Origin: Protopterus annectens
Taxonomy: Eukaryota; Chordata; Ceratodontiformes; Protopteridae
Length of the DNA: 64,000 nucleotides
Assembly: GCF_019279795.1 (NCBI RefSeq)
Contig: NC_056748.1
Coordinates: 698,162,806-698,226,805, forward strand
Reading direction: 5' to 3'
In this document: positions 45,155 to 56,505 of the stretch, in pieces
Layout: every line of letters starts with the position of its first letter
Position numbering within the stretch: the first letter of the stretch is position 1
Notes under the pieces: generated by a model
Databases searched by the model: none
The model's input: only the letters and a program-made list of their open reading frames with translations
What the model was told of the DNA's origin: nothing
Position numbers and translations under genes: made by a program

Positions 45155-45722
45155 AGATTTTATTCCACCTTTTCAAAAACAATATCCAATACAAACTAAA
45201 CACTTAAGAATGACAGCAGTATTGTTAGCATACACTAGGGAGCAATCTCTCACACCAACACTTTTAGATCAGTTTCAAATGAGAGTTTGTGACTCTTTAG
45301 AAGAGCAAGGTGAACACTATTAGCTGGCATATATGCTAGTTAATAGCAGTGATGAAAAAGATATGAAAGATACCAATTTTCAAAAAGCTGTTATGCGCTC
45401 CTTTTTAGATCATTTGGAAGATGTCCCAGGGTATATTAAACTTATTTATGAAGAATCTTCAAACGCACTCACATAGTTAGTAGATAAATTGCTGCGAGCA
45501 CATATTATGTGTAAAGATAATGCTATTCATAAGCAAAATATTTACATTTCCTGTTCTGCACCCATTGTTAGTGAAGTAAGGGGAAGGGGGCATGGGAGTT
45601 GTATTAATTAGGGACAGCATGTCCCACAGCAGGTAGCAGGACAACCACGTCAAGGGCAAATTATACAAGGGCAACAATGGGCAGCTTCAGCTCCCCCAGC
45701 CACTCAGTTAAATTCTCAAGTT
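45155..45722 (+). repeat. gag-like segment, copy 1 of a direct repeat
   Basis: It is about 570 bp and nearly identical to 48535-49110: both carry ACTAAACACTTAAGAATGAC, GTGACTCTTTAGAAGAGCAA and AAGGGGAAGGGGGCATGGGA. In translation it resembles a retroviral capsid C-terminal region, with a late Q/G-rich segment. Stops are present in both copies. Confidence 0.72.
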
Positions 45723-45755
45723 ACCCAATCTATAGAGGGTCCTCAAAAGAGACTT

Positions 45756-45936
45756 TGATTATTCTATTCTTGCAGACCTGATGCTGTAAGCTGAAGTACG
45801 TTTTTGATATATATACCTTTCATTGTTAAGCTAGATGTAAACCTCATGTGCAGTAAATGAATGCCATAACAGCAGAACTGTCTCAGTGTCTTCATTGAGT
45901 AAAGGTGCAGACTACCTGAATAAGTGTAGTTTAACA
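45756..45936 (+). repeat. Short LTR-like repeat, plus-strand copy
   Basis: It has TG...CA ends and is 181 bp long, matching 41869-42047 inverted. One base after the CA comes TGGCGAGACCAGTCC (from 45938), which has the TGG start of a tRNA primer-binding site. That placement is what makes the LTR reading plausible. 181 bp is short for a vertebrate retrovirus LTR. Confidence 0.5.
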
Positions 45937-46329
45937 GTGGCGAGACCAGTCCAGTCAAAATAGCCAGAGAGGCGACCTGAAGAGTTGCCTCTCACAGTGC
46001 GACATTCCAGTGCAGACCTTCTTAGAATCGATTCTTCTCTTCCTAAACTTCATCCATTGACTGGGGGACAAACACTGCAGCGCAGTATAGGGCAGTATGG
46101 TAATTTTTCAGACAGTTGGTGACCCACTAGGTATGAAAATTATACTGCCAAAATTTTCATCTCACCAGCATCTAGTGAAAGACAGCAGAAAATTTTCCCA
46201 CAACTGATCTTTGTGTCAAGACTGGCCATCTTGTCCTGAACATTTGTGGTAAATATTTTCTTCTGTTTTTCTTTTAACAATGAATGCAGTTCATTAAAAT
46301 GCCAAGAAGTGCACTTAGACTTTTACTTT

Positions 46330-47310
46330 TGATGTGTCTGAACCATATATAAACATGTGGAATTATTTAAATATATGGTATGATCAGCATGTTAACACCT
46401 GTAAGTCTTTACTGGAGAAAACTGATAAACCAGCATTATGTAAGTGGATCTCTACCTTTGATTGGTATGTACACAAGGCAAAAGTGTCACAGGATGTACA
46501 AAATGTGCTATCTGCAATGATTTAAATGTTGCTTTTTGCATGCCTTGTCATGAACGTATTGTACAAAACCTGGAACACAACCAGGATAAAGTAATGCTTG
46601 AAGCACAGACAATGGTTCCTGTTTCTATATATTCTCTTGCAAAAGATTTGTTAGAGGGTGATGCAGATGTCAAAGTGTGTAATTTACACTCTGATTTGCA
46701 GGAGTTTAAAGACTGGATTGCTAAAGTTAGCAACCAGCAGGATCTTGACCTCATGGGTCATTTTCAGACTTACTGTGATAAATGGAATGCGTCTGGTAAA
46801 CTGCGTGCTGACACCGCTGAATGTACAAAAGAATTTTCTCAGTTTTTGCAAGCCTCACAGATTGAAATTTAAACCTTGCACAAACTATTATTGAACAGGG
46901 CAGTAACGCTATTGGTATGATAGAAGGGTTAATGAGTAAAAGTGTGCGTTTGCAAGAAAAAATATGAGAAGCAGTTGGCTGATGCACAGAGTAACATAAA
47001 TGTTGCTAGGGAGGAAATAAACACATTACAAGCTCAGCTGGAGACACAGGAATCTGAAGCTGCTAGAGCAACAGATCTAGCTAATCAAGACCTTTTAAAA
47101 TTACAAGCCCTGTTAGAGGAATATCAATCTAAAGCATGAGAAACTACTGTTGTAAGTCATATCATAGCCTCAGCAGGCTTTTCTGATGTAGTTTCTCATC
47201 AGTCTTGGATATTAGAACTCTCCCTAAGTGGGATGAACAGAAAGGTATTTTTAATAACATGATTACGTTTGAAGCTTGGGTTCTTAAAACTGTAGGCACT
47301 GTATGGAATG
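46330..47310 (+). pseudogene. Retrovirus-like gag N-terminal region
   Basis: Open pieces follow the leader: a 63-codon frame from ATG 46334; a 136-codon frame ending at 46872 with a cysteine cluster (CTKCAICNDLNVAFCMPC); and a coiled-coil-like 65-codon frame at 46942-47139 rich in Glu, Gln and Ala. Position after an LTR-like repeat and before the gag-like segment at 48535 supports a gag assignment. I do not recognise the protein itself. Copy G interrupts it at about 47312. Confidence 0.5.
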
Positions 47311-47311
47311 A

Positions 47312-48411
47312 TTTTTGACACCATCCCCCACTCTGGAATCATAGATAAACTTACTAAGCTGGGCATTAATCCCTACGTCACCCAATGGGTTGCTAACTGG
47401 CTTACTGATAGAACCCACACTGTAAAAGTAGCCGACTCCAAATCCAGCTCCATACAAGTGACAAGTGGAGTACCTCAGGGTTCAGTCCTGGGACCGCTCT
47501 TGTTTGGCATCTACTTCTCTGAAGTACAGGCCAACACTAAGGGACTCTGGATAACAAAGTTCGCAGATGACTGCAAACTGGGAACCATTATTGAATCCCC
47601 AAATGATGTGGATACTCTACAAAAGGGCCTTACAGAAACAGATGCTTGGTGCCAGAGCCATGGGCTCAAGCTCAATGCCAAGAAATGTATAGTTATCCCC
47701 TTTGGGAAAAAACATGTATCCGTGAATTACCATATAGGTGGCAGTACACTAAACACCGAAAGTGTGATAAGAGACTTAGGGACACAGGTGGACAGCGGTC
47801 TTACCTTCGATAACCACATTGCCACAACAGTCAGGAAATCCTTCTATGTGGCACAACTCATCACTAAGAGCTTTTCATCCAGAAAAAAGGAGGTCATTGT
47901 CCCACTGTACTCATCCCTCATTAGACCCATTATAGAATACAATGCCCCGTTTGGTATGTACCTCTCAAGACACCTGCAACAACTGGAAAGGCCACAGAAA
48001 TACCTCACTAAAAGAATCACAGGACTAAAGCAGATGCCCTATGCTGACCGCCTTAAAAAACTCCAGCTATACTCTGTCGCATATCGTCTACTCAGAGGTG
48101 ATCTTTGCTTAACATACAAGGCCATGTCAAACCCAGAGCTGTTGGACATGCTACACTTAAAGAAATCCCAATCTCTCAGAGCCACATGCTCCAAGGAGCT
48201 AAACCTTGTCATCACAATAAACAAAACATGCTGGAAGTATAGGTTCCTGACCCAGAGACTCCCCAGACTCTGGAATAGATTGCCCATACATGTCAAGCAG
48301 AGTGCCTCTTTGGTCCTCTTCAAAAGGAACCTTGACGATTGGATGCGAGAAAGGAAATTCATTCTGGGGATCACGTCAGTCGCCCTGCTAGACAGGGGTC
48401 CAGGGAAGTAA
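47312..48411 (+). pseudogene. CR1 copy G reverse transcriptase C-terminal part
   Basis: An open frame of about 367 codons with no stop runs from DTIPHSGIIDKLTKLGINPY through SGVPQGSVLGPLLFG, FADDCKLGTII, LNAKKCIVIPFGKK and YLTKRITGLKQMP to DRGPGK and TAA. The intact frame over 1.1 kb suggests a recent insertion. It lacks the endonuclease and the fingers. Confidence 0.9.
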
Positions 48412-48510
48412 ATAGCGTGGGAAGAAATAGCCAGGGAATTGTTATGGCTAGGCTTGTATAGGCCCTAGGGCTGATAGCCTAGTACCAACCTATGAACCTA
48501 TACATTTGAA
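47312..48510 (+). mobile_element. CR1 LINE copy G, 5'-truncated
   Basis: Starts abruptly within the DTIPHSGIID block of the reverse transcriptase and ends in a TATGAACC tail. It is very close to copy H (55316-56505) along its whole length. It interrupts retrovirus-like gag sequence, which resumes near 48535. No convincing target duplication was seen. Confidence 0.9.
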
Positions 48511-48534
48511 CGTTGTTTCTGGAATTTTATTCCA

Positions 48535-49110
48535 CAAAGGTTTATGGCTTATATTCAGCAAAAGCAGTATCCAAAACAAACTAAACACTTAAGAATGACA
48601 GCAGTATTGTTAGCATACATTAAGGGGTAATCACTTACACCAGCACTTTTAGAGCAGTTTCAAATGACAGTTTGTGACTCTTTAGAAGAGCAAGCTGAAC
48701 ACTATCAGCTGGCATATACGTAGTCAATAGCAGTGATGAAAAAGATATGAAAGATACCAGTTTTCAAAAAGCTGTTATGTGCTCCTTTTTAGATCATTTG
48801 GAAGGTGTCCCAGGGGATATTAAACTTATTTATGAGGAATCTTCAAGCACACTCACAGAGTTAGTAGATAAATTGCTGTGAGCACGTATTATGTGTAAAA
48901 ATAATGCTATTCATAAGCAAAAGATTTACACTCCATGTTCTGCACCCGTTGTTAGTGAAGTAAGGGGAAGGGGGCATGGGAGATGGATTAATCTGGGACA
49001 GCAAGTCCTACAGCAGGTAGCAGGACAACCATGTCAAGGGCAAATTATACAAGGGCAACAATGGGCAGCTCTAGCTCCCCCAGCCACTCAGTTAAATTCT
49101 CAGTTAGTTT
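48535..49110 (+). repeat. gag-like segment, copy 2 of a direct repeat
   Basis: Matches 45155-45722 nearly base for base, with a few substitutions and small indels. It ends in the same CAGCCACTCAGTTAAATTCT phrase, after which the two copies diverge. Confidence 0.72.
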
Positions 49111-49139
49111 AACACGGACTATTGAGGATAAGAAAGAAA

Positions 49140-50632
49140 TTATGTATTATGTAAAAAGCCCAGAATTTCCAGACACAAGATATACAAAATGATTAAGAGA
49201 GAAATTAGAGGAAAGAAAAATACTTCTGCAAGAAAAACTGTCAGAAGCTTCAAATAAAAATTTGCGTTCATTAATACAACATATTTTTGAAAAACACTAT
49301 ATAGATCAAGAAACTTAGATTTGTTTGGAAAAATAAGCATCTGAGGAAGTGCGAAAATATAAACAACAAAACCTAGAGATGTTTGAAAAATATAAAAAGA
49401 AATATGGACATGGGAAAGAAAGAAAGATTTGATATAGTGCAATATTTATGCAAAGGAGAAAGCCAGGATGCAGTCTCAAAGATATTCGAAGAGAAATACA
49501 GGCAAAAGCATCCAGATGTGGAAAATTTCACAATAAAAAATTAATAGCACAAAGATGTAATGTGGAAAAGAAGATTAGTAAAGCAGAAATTAAAGAAATA
49601 GAAGTTGAAGTTATGGAGTGCCTGCGAAGTGAAGGATTTAATGTAGAAGGTCTAACACAGACTACATCACAGCATGATGGATGCCCTTGGGCAGATAGCC
49701 TAGTATGAACCTATGAACCTATACCAATGGATGGGGGATCGCAGATATACCCCAGGGATTACTTCAGTGTCACTGCTTGACAGAGGCACAGCAAAATAAT
49801 AGGCATAGTTTTATTCAAACTAAAGGGGTGGTGAAAGCCAAATAACTATGGGCTAGGCTTATAAATGCCCTTGGGCAGATAGCCTAGTATGAACCTATGA
49901 ACCTATACAGTGAGTCCCCAGAATAAGGAAAAGCAAGAAGATCAGGAGACATGTGAAGAAGAAATATGGACATTGGAAAGGAAAAGAGATTTAGTATGGT
50001 GTAATACTTATGCAAAGGATAAAGCAAAACTAACCAATACAAAAAGAGCAGCACCAAAGATATTTGAAGAGAAATACAGGCAAAGGAATCTGGATATGGA
50101 AAACTTTACAATGCAAAAAAATAAGAAGATTAAGAGGAAAAGTAGAAAAGGAGATTAGTAATGGAGAAGTCAAAGAAATAGAAACCGAGGTTATGGAGCA
50201 GATGCAAAAGAAGGATTCAGTGTAGAAAATCTAATGCAGAAAGCACCACAACAGGATAGAGTAATGGATATCCAAATTAAGGGGAAACCAGAGGAACAGG
50301 AAGCAATTGGCAAGGTGCCATATCAAGATATTTTGGAGCCTTCCACAGGAAACCAGTATAAACATTCACTTGAAGCTAGACAGCAAAGGAAGGAACAGGA
50401 AACTGTGGAAACCTTGATGCATTCAATTTTGAGGAGTGATAGGCCAGTGAGTTCCATATGAAGCAGCAAAGGCTGGCACAGGATGAAGTTGAAGAGAATG
50501 TGCCACAGGAAGATGCATATAATCTTTTAAAGAATGCCTGCAGGAAACAGAAAATAAGGGATGTACCCTCAGTTTGGAAGAAAATGAGTTAAGAGAAGAG
50601 TTGCTTGATTTAACAGACATAGACAGATATAT
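49140..50632 (+). mobile_element. REL-endonuclease LINE, left part
   Basis: Lysine/glutamate-rich open pieces (49448-49708, 49910-50158, 50234-50461) in strongly A-rich sequence. Two stretches, about 49430-49640 and 49965-50230, resemble each other (ATTTATGCAAAGGA / ACTTATGCAAAGGA; GAAGAGAAATACAGGCAAA in both), so the region is partly duplicated. It precedes, after two LINE insertions, the reverse transcriptase of the element at 56506. Assignment to that same element rests on position and base composition. Confidence 0.5.
49681..49905 (+). mobile_element. Two CR1 3' ends in tandem
   Basis: The first, 49681-49722, is only ATGCCCTTGGGCAGATAGCC plus the tail. The second, 49723-49905, starts ACCAATGGATGGGGGATCGC and continues as the last ORF2 codons, 3' UTR and tail. 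The second is almost identical to 8587-8775 of copy B. Short 5'-truncated inserts like these are usual for LINEs. Confidence 0.88.
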
Positions 50633-51024
50633 TTTATTTTATTTTATTTTACTTTACATTTGTTAACCGGGCTAGTCCAACTGGATGCATGTCCATTTTC
50701 AGTAGAGGCCCAGGGAGAAAAGCTCCAAGTTGCAAGACAGGTGTATAATACACATTAAAAACATATACAATACAGACAACATATAATACAAAAAAGAATT
50801 GCTACATGACATTAAAAATATAGAGTTAGTCATCTAAAGTATAAAAAAAATTACAAACAGCACTGAAAGGAAGATGAATAGAAGTATTCACCTTGATAAC
50901 TAGTATTCAGGAAAAGAAAATGTTGGAAATTGATAGAGGTAGGTTAGCTTAGAGAGTAGGTCCAAGCCTAGCTGTGAATAAAAATTATATGTTTTGATGG
51001 TAACAGATAATATGTAAGCACCAG

Positions 51025-52560
51025 TTAGCCAGGGTTGGTACAAGAGCATAACCAGTAGTTAGAGAGGAAATCTTTTAGATTAGTTTTGAATAGTGGGAGA
51101 GAGGTTAGGGTTATAAGGTTTTGTGGTAAGTGATTCCATATTTTACCAACTGAATTAGAGAATATGGAGTCCCCTGCTAAATTATTTGAAAAGGAAGTGT
51201 GCATCAGCATTTTGTTAGAGGAGCGTAGATTCCTCAAGTTGTTATATGGTGTTATGAGGGTAGAGAGAATTGGGGTATTGTTTGGTTGGTAAAGGACTTT
51301 ATGGGCAATTATAGGTTGGTTATATTGTAATAGGTGAGGTAATTCAAGCCAGCCTAGATGTTTTAGATTCTGACAGTGATGAGTCCTGTATGAAGAGTTA
51401 GTAGCGAATCTGGCAATATTATTGTATGATCTAGTTAGTTTGTTGAGATTATTTTTGGACAGATTGGTATATATGGGGGAAGCATATAATAGGGTAGAGA
51501 TTAAGTGGGTTATAGCTATTGTGGTTCTGGTTAGTGGTGTCAGGAAATGTTTGATTCTATAGAAGGATCCAAGTTTTTTGTTAGTAGATTTTATTGTATT
51601 GTTTATGTGAGTGTCAAACTTTAGTTGATTATCAATTGTAATACCTAGGTGTTTGGTGGTGGGGTCAGGAGAAATAATGGTACCATTGTTCGATGTAAGT
51701 GTGAAATGAAGAGGGGGAGAGATGTGAGAGGGTGTAAAGAGCAATAATTTGTTTATTTTAGGGTTGAGGAGAAGACAGTGGTTGGAGAACCATTGTTCTA
51801 TAGTGGTGAAGGATTTTTGTGTGAGAGAATGAAGTTCAGTTTGGGATGGAGCTGAACAAATGATTGTAGAATCATCAGCATATTGAATGCAGGTAGAGAG
51901 TGGGATAGAGAAATGAAGGTTGTTTATAAAAATGGAAAATAGTAGTGGACCTAAGATAGATCCCTGTGGGACACCTAGGGAGGTGGGTAGGAGGTCTGAA
52001 AGATGGTTTTGCCAGAGAACAGCTTGTTTTCGGTTATCCAGGTATGATGTAAACCAATTCATAGCAGAATTATCAAGAGATAGTGACTTTAGTAGGTGGA
52101 GGAGAAGTTGATGGTTGACCACGTCAAAGGCTTTAGATAGGTCTACAAAGAATGCTGAGGAAAGAATATTATTATTGCGATTTTTGTTGATGCAGTTGGT
52201 AAAGGATAGCAAGGCTGAGGTGGTACTGTGGAAAGGATGGAAACCATGTTGACAGTTAGCTAACAGATTATAGTGGAGTAAGTGGGTTATTAATTGTTTG
52301 TGGATACATTTCTCCATTATTTTAGCAAGTGGAGACAGTAGGGCTATGGGACGATAGTTAGAGTAGTCAGTGGCGTCACCACCTTTGTGAAGAGGAATAA
52401 TGTGTGAGATTTTCCAAATTGATGGGATAGTGCCTTCTATTATGGTTCTATTGATCAATATGGAGATTGGGTAGGCAATGGCTAAGGCTCCTAGTCAGAG
52501 ATATTCTGCTGGTAATTCATCAGCTGAAGGGGTAGTAGGTTTTAATTTTTGCAGTAAGGA
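51025..52560 (-). pseudogene. L2-like reverse transcriptase
   Basis: A 477-codon frame without stops holds HIIPLHKGGDATDYSNYRPI, FFVDLSKAFDVVNHQLLL, SLGVPQGSILGPLLFSIFIN and CIQYADDSTIICSA, the full set of palm blocks. It goes on to a thumb with KHLGITIDNQLKFDTHIN and a terminus LSNYWLCSCTNPG. The true frame continues upstream of 52458 with SADELPAEYL, then a single TGA near 52492. This is one of the best kept polymerase domains in the window, though the whole ORF2 is broken. Confidence 0.9.
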
Positions 52561-52863
52561 AGAGATATAGGAGGTGGGTATAGGTTCAAGGTGGAAAGGG
52601 GGAGGAATGGAGCTTGTGCTGGGCAAGTTAGAGGTATCAGGATTTTGTTGGTTTGCTAGATTTAGTACAGCAGAAGTAAAAAAAGTGTTAAAAGCATTTG
52701 CTATTTGTGTTGGACAGTCAGGGTTGGAGCGTAGTGGATTGGGTGTGGCTACTTTACCTGGGGATAGAAGTTTGTTTATAGTAGACCAGAACTTTTGTGG
52801 TTGCTGAAGAGAAGATTTTTGAAGTTGGATATAAAAGTTCTTTTTGTCTTGTAGGACAGCTTT

Positions 52864-53585
52864 TTATGTTATGTTTCTTTGTTGCCTAAAGGTTTGGTGA
52901 TCAATTTTGTCTTTTGTGGTACGCCATTTGGTCCAAGATTTGTTCCTGCTAAGGATTAGCTTCTTAGTCTGATTTGTGAGCCATGGTGCTGGTTTAGTTT
53001 TCATTTGTATGGAACGCAATGGGGCATGATGGTCTAGGATTGCTAGGAAAGTAGAACTGAAGTAAGTTACTGCTTCATTCATTGGGAGGGACTTAAGTGG
53101 TGACCAGTTATATTGTTTAAGTTCGGTAAGGAATAGTTCTTGGTCAAAATGTTTTTTGCTACGGGCAGTTCTGACTAGTGTACAGATATTTACATTTGTT
53201 TTATATCTGATTATATATATTAGAGAGTGATCACTAAGGTCATCTGGAAGGGTTCCTGTTGTGTAGTTTTGCTGTGGACAATTTGTTAGTATCCAATCCA
53301 GGATGCTTTCTTTATTATTAAGTTTATTTGTTCTAGTTACAGAGTTTATAGCTTGTGTGAAGCCATACAGATTGATCAGAGTGGAAGGATTGATATTGTT
53401 ACATGAATTCCAGTCGATATTAAAGTCACCTAGTAGTACTGTTTCTTGAGGGAGATTTAAGGAAAACCAGTTTAGCATGTTTTCTAGAATTGTATGTTTT
53501 TTTCCTGGTGGAAGATAAGTACAGAATATGTATATCTGAAGTACAGAAAGTATATCAAGATCAATAAAAGAAATAGACTGCAGAA
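52864..53585 (-). pseudogene. L2-like AP endonuclease fragment
   Basis: The frame holds FCTYLPPGKKHT, ETVLLGDFNIDWNS, ILDWILTNCPQ and LSDHSLIYIIRY, the C-terminal half of the endonuclease. The N-terminal catalytic Asn and Glu blocks are missing by truncation. It is in the same frame as the reverse transcriptase, with lesions between at about 52480-52862. The open frame running further to 53730 is antisense CR1 sequence. Confidence 0.85.
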
Positions 53586-53625
53586 GGTTAATAAAACCCC
53601 AAAAGTCAGAAGTTTGATAAAACAA

Positions 53626-56505
53626 ATGAAGTCTAAACCTCAAAATGCACTCTCTCAAGGCACTCCTAAAAATGGAGAACATTGATATCTGTGCAGTAAC
53701 TGAGACCTGCTTCAAGGCTCCAGAGAGCACCCCTGCAATACCAGGCTACAACTCTTACCACACTTTTCGGCCATCAAACCAGGACCGAAAGACTAAAGGC
53801 AGAGGAGTATCCATATTCACCAAGGATATTCACATCTCCAGGCTAGTTGTCTAACACAATACATCCTAAATTCTCCAGGTGCAACTAACACTAGGTAAGA
53901 CTGAAATCCAAATTGTAGCTTGCTACAGATTCCCCACTATGCCCCATGATTCTCACTACACCTTTCTAAACATGCTGGAAAATACTAAGATACAACCAAA
54001 CACCCTAATACTGGGTGATTTCAACTACCCTGCCATTAACTGGGAAAACTGCTCATGCACCAACACCTCTGCCCAATGGTTTTTGGAATTTATAAATTCC
54101 AATGCCCTGGATCAACTAATCCATAGTCTCACCAGGGGCTCCAATATCCCAGACCTGGTCATTATCAACATGAGAAAGTGATGCTCCACACCAGTGGTCA
54201 CCCCCTCATTGGTTAGGTCTGACCACAAGCTAATCACCTTTGACATCCACATCCCAACCCCACCCCCCAGTAAGGAAGCATCCATAAAAAAATTCTCCAA
54301 GGCCAACTTCATGCTACTCAAGTCAGAAGTGACAAACTTCATGACACCCATGCAGACGGGAACTGAAAGTTCGACTGCCGAATCCTACACTAAAGCACTG
54401 TACGAGCACATCCACTCGTGCATGAATCGTGCCATCCCAAATAGAACCAAGACGCTCTCCTCCAAAAAAAGGAAGTTAATCTGGTGGTCTCCTGTCATAA
54501 ACAAACTATACAACAGAAGGAAGAAACTGTTGCAGAAAAGATGAAAATCCCAGGATGCAAAAAACTCCCTTACCAGTCTCAATAAGAATCTGAGATCCAT
54601 CATAAAATCCTCCAAAGCTAGTTATGAAAATAAAATTGCCAAAGATTCCAAAGACAACCATAAGGCATTCTATAGCTATGTCAAGAATCTAAATGGCAAT
54701 ACTCAGATCTGCTCTGAGCTACAACAGAATGGCATTAAATATACTGATCCCAAGGACATTGCCAATATCCTGGCAGATCAATTCAGTGCCGACTTTACCC
54801 CCCTCTCACCCCCTAAAGGGCCCATCTCAATACAGAAAGATTGCCAAATTCCAGTAATCATCACCACACAGGTAAAAACTGCACTCTCCAAAGCTAAGAA
54901 TACAGCATCCATGGGACCAGACGACATCCCGGGCTGTGTACTACATGAATTACAAAATGAACTGGCACTTCACTTAAGTGTCATGTTTAATCATAGCCTC
55001 ACCTCAGGCTTCATGTCCACTGAGTGGTGCACAGCTACAGTTATCCCACTACACAAGGTGGGGATCCATCTTGGATCCTGGGAACTACCGTCCCATCAGT
55101 CTGATGAGCCTGATCTGCAAGGCCATGGAACGTATTATCCTGGAACATATAAACAAAGACTTTGGCAACCTTCAAACACTGGACCCCACTCAGTTTGGGT
55201 TCTTGAATGGTCGATTGTGTCTCCTGAACCTGATTGACGTCTTTGAATCAGTCTCCAGAGCTGTAGACAAGGGTAAGGCAGTCCACACAGCCTATCTGGA
55301 CCTCGCCAAGGCCTTCAACACCATCCCCCACTCTGGAATCATAGATAAACTTACTAAGCTGGGCATAAATCCCTACGTCACTCGATGGGTTGCCAACTGG
55401 CTTACTGACAGAACTCACACTGCAAAAGTAGCCGACTCCAAATCCAGCTCCAGACAAGTGACAAGTGCAGTACCTCAGGGTTCAGTCCTGGGACCGCTCC
55501 TGTTTGATATCTACTTCTCTGAAGTACAGACCAACACTGAGGGACTCTGGCTAGCAAAGTTCACAGATGGCTGCAAACTGGGAGCCATTACTGATGCCCC
55601 AAATGATGTGGATATTCTACAAAAGGGGCTTACAGAAACAAATGCTTGGTGCCAGAGCCATGGGCTCATGCTTAATGCCAAGAAATGTATATTTATCCCC
55701 TTTGGGAAAAAACATGTACCCATGAATTACCACATAGGTGGTAGTACACTAAACACCGAAAGTGTGATAAGAGACTTAGGAACACAGGTGGACAGTGGTC
55801 TCACCTTCGATAACCACATCACCACAACAGTCAGGAAATCCTTCTATGTGGCACACCTCATCACTAAGGGCTTTTCATCCAGAAAAAAGAAGGTCATTGT
55901 CCCACTGTACTCATCCCTCATTAGACCCATCATAGAATAAAACACTCCATTTGGTATGTACCTCATAAGACATCTGCAACAATTCGAAAGGCCGCAGAAA
56001 CACCTCACTAAAAGAATCACAGGCATAATGCAGATGCACTATGCTGACTGACTAAAAAAACTCCAGCTATACTCTGTCACATATTGTCTACTCAGAGACG
56101 ATCTCTGCTTAACACACAAGGCCATGTCAAACCCAGAGCTGTTGGACATGCTACACTTAAAGAAATCCCAATCCATCAGAGCCACTTGCTCCAGGGACCT
56201 AAACCTTGTCATCACAATGAACAAAACATGCTGGAGGGATAGGTTCCCAACCCAGAGACTCCCCATACTCTGTAATAGACTGCCCATACATGTCAAGCAG
56301 AGCGCCTCCTTGGCCCTCTTCAAAAGGAACCTTGATGACTGGATGGGAGATAGGAAATTTACCCTGGGGATCACGTCAGTCATCTTGCTAGACAGGGGTC
56401 CAGGGAAGTAAATATTGTGGGAAGAAATAGCTAGGGAATTGTTATGGCTAGGCTTGTATAGGCCCTAGGGCTGATAGCCTAATACCAACCTATGAACCTA
56501 TGAAT
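53626..56505 (+). mobile_element. CR1 LINE copy H, 5'-truncated
   Basis: Begins inside the endonuclease at the AAGTCTAAACCTCAAAATGC block and runs to a TATGAACC tail. It lacks ORF1. It abuts the truncated 5' end of the minus-strand L2-like LINE, so two LINE 5' ends meet head to head near 53600-53626. The 3' block has GGCTTGTATAGGCCC, as in copy G. Confidence 0.9.
53645..56411 (+). pseudogene. CR1 copy H ORF2
   Basis: The endonuclease shows CAVTETCFKAPEST, LGDFNYPAINW and RSDHKLITFD; the reverse transcriptase shows MGPDDIPGC, NYRPISLMSL, LDLAKAFNTIPHSG and SAVPQGSVLGPLLFD. The polymerase box reads FTDGCK instead of FADDCK, losing one catalytic Asp. Stops at about 53851, 54181, 54542 and 55938 and several frameshifts make it inactive. 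It ends at TAA 56409-56411. Confidence 0.88.

Larger units (their letters stand above)
50633..53600 (-). mobile_element. L2-like LINE, minus strand, 5'-truncated
   Basis: The minus strand gives most of an AP endonuclease (52864 to about 53585), a linker, a reverse transcriptase (51025 to about 52560), and a 3' UTR. It ends in AAAAT/TAAAA repeats at about 50633-50660. The 5' end stops in the endonuclease next to CR1 copy H. The tail with AAAAT units and a YADD polymerase box separates it from the CR1 copies. It splits the REL-endonuclease LINE. Confidence 0.88.
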
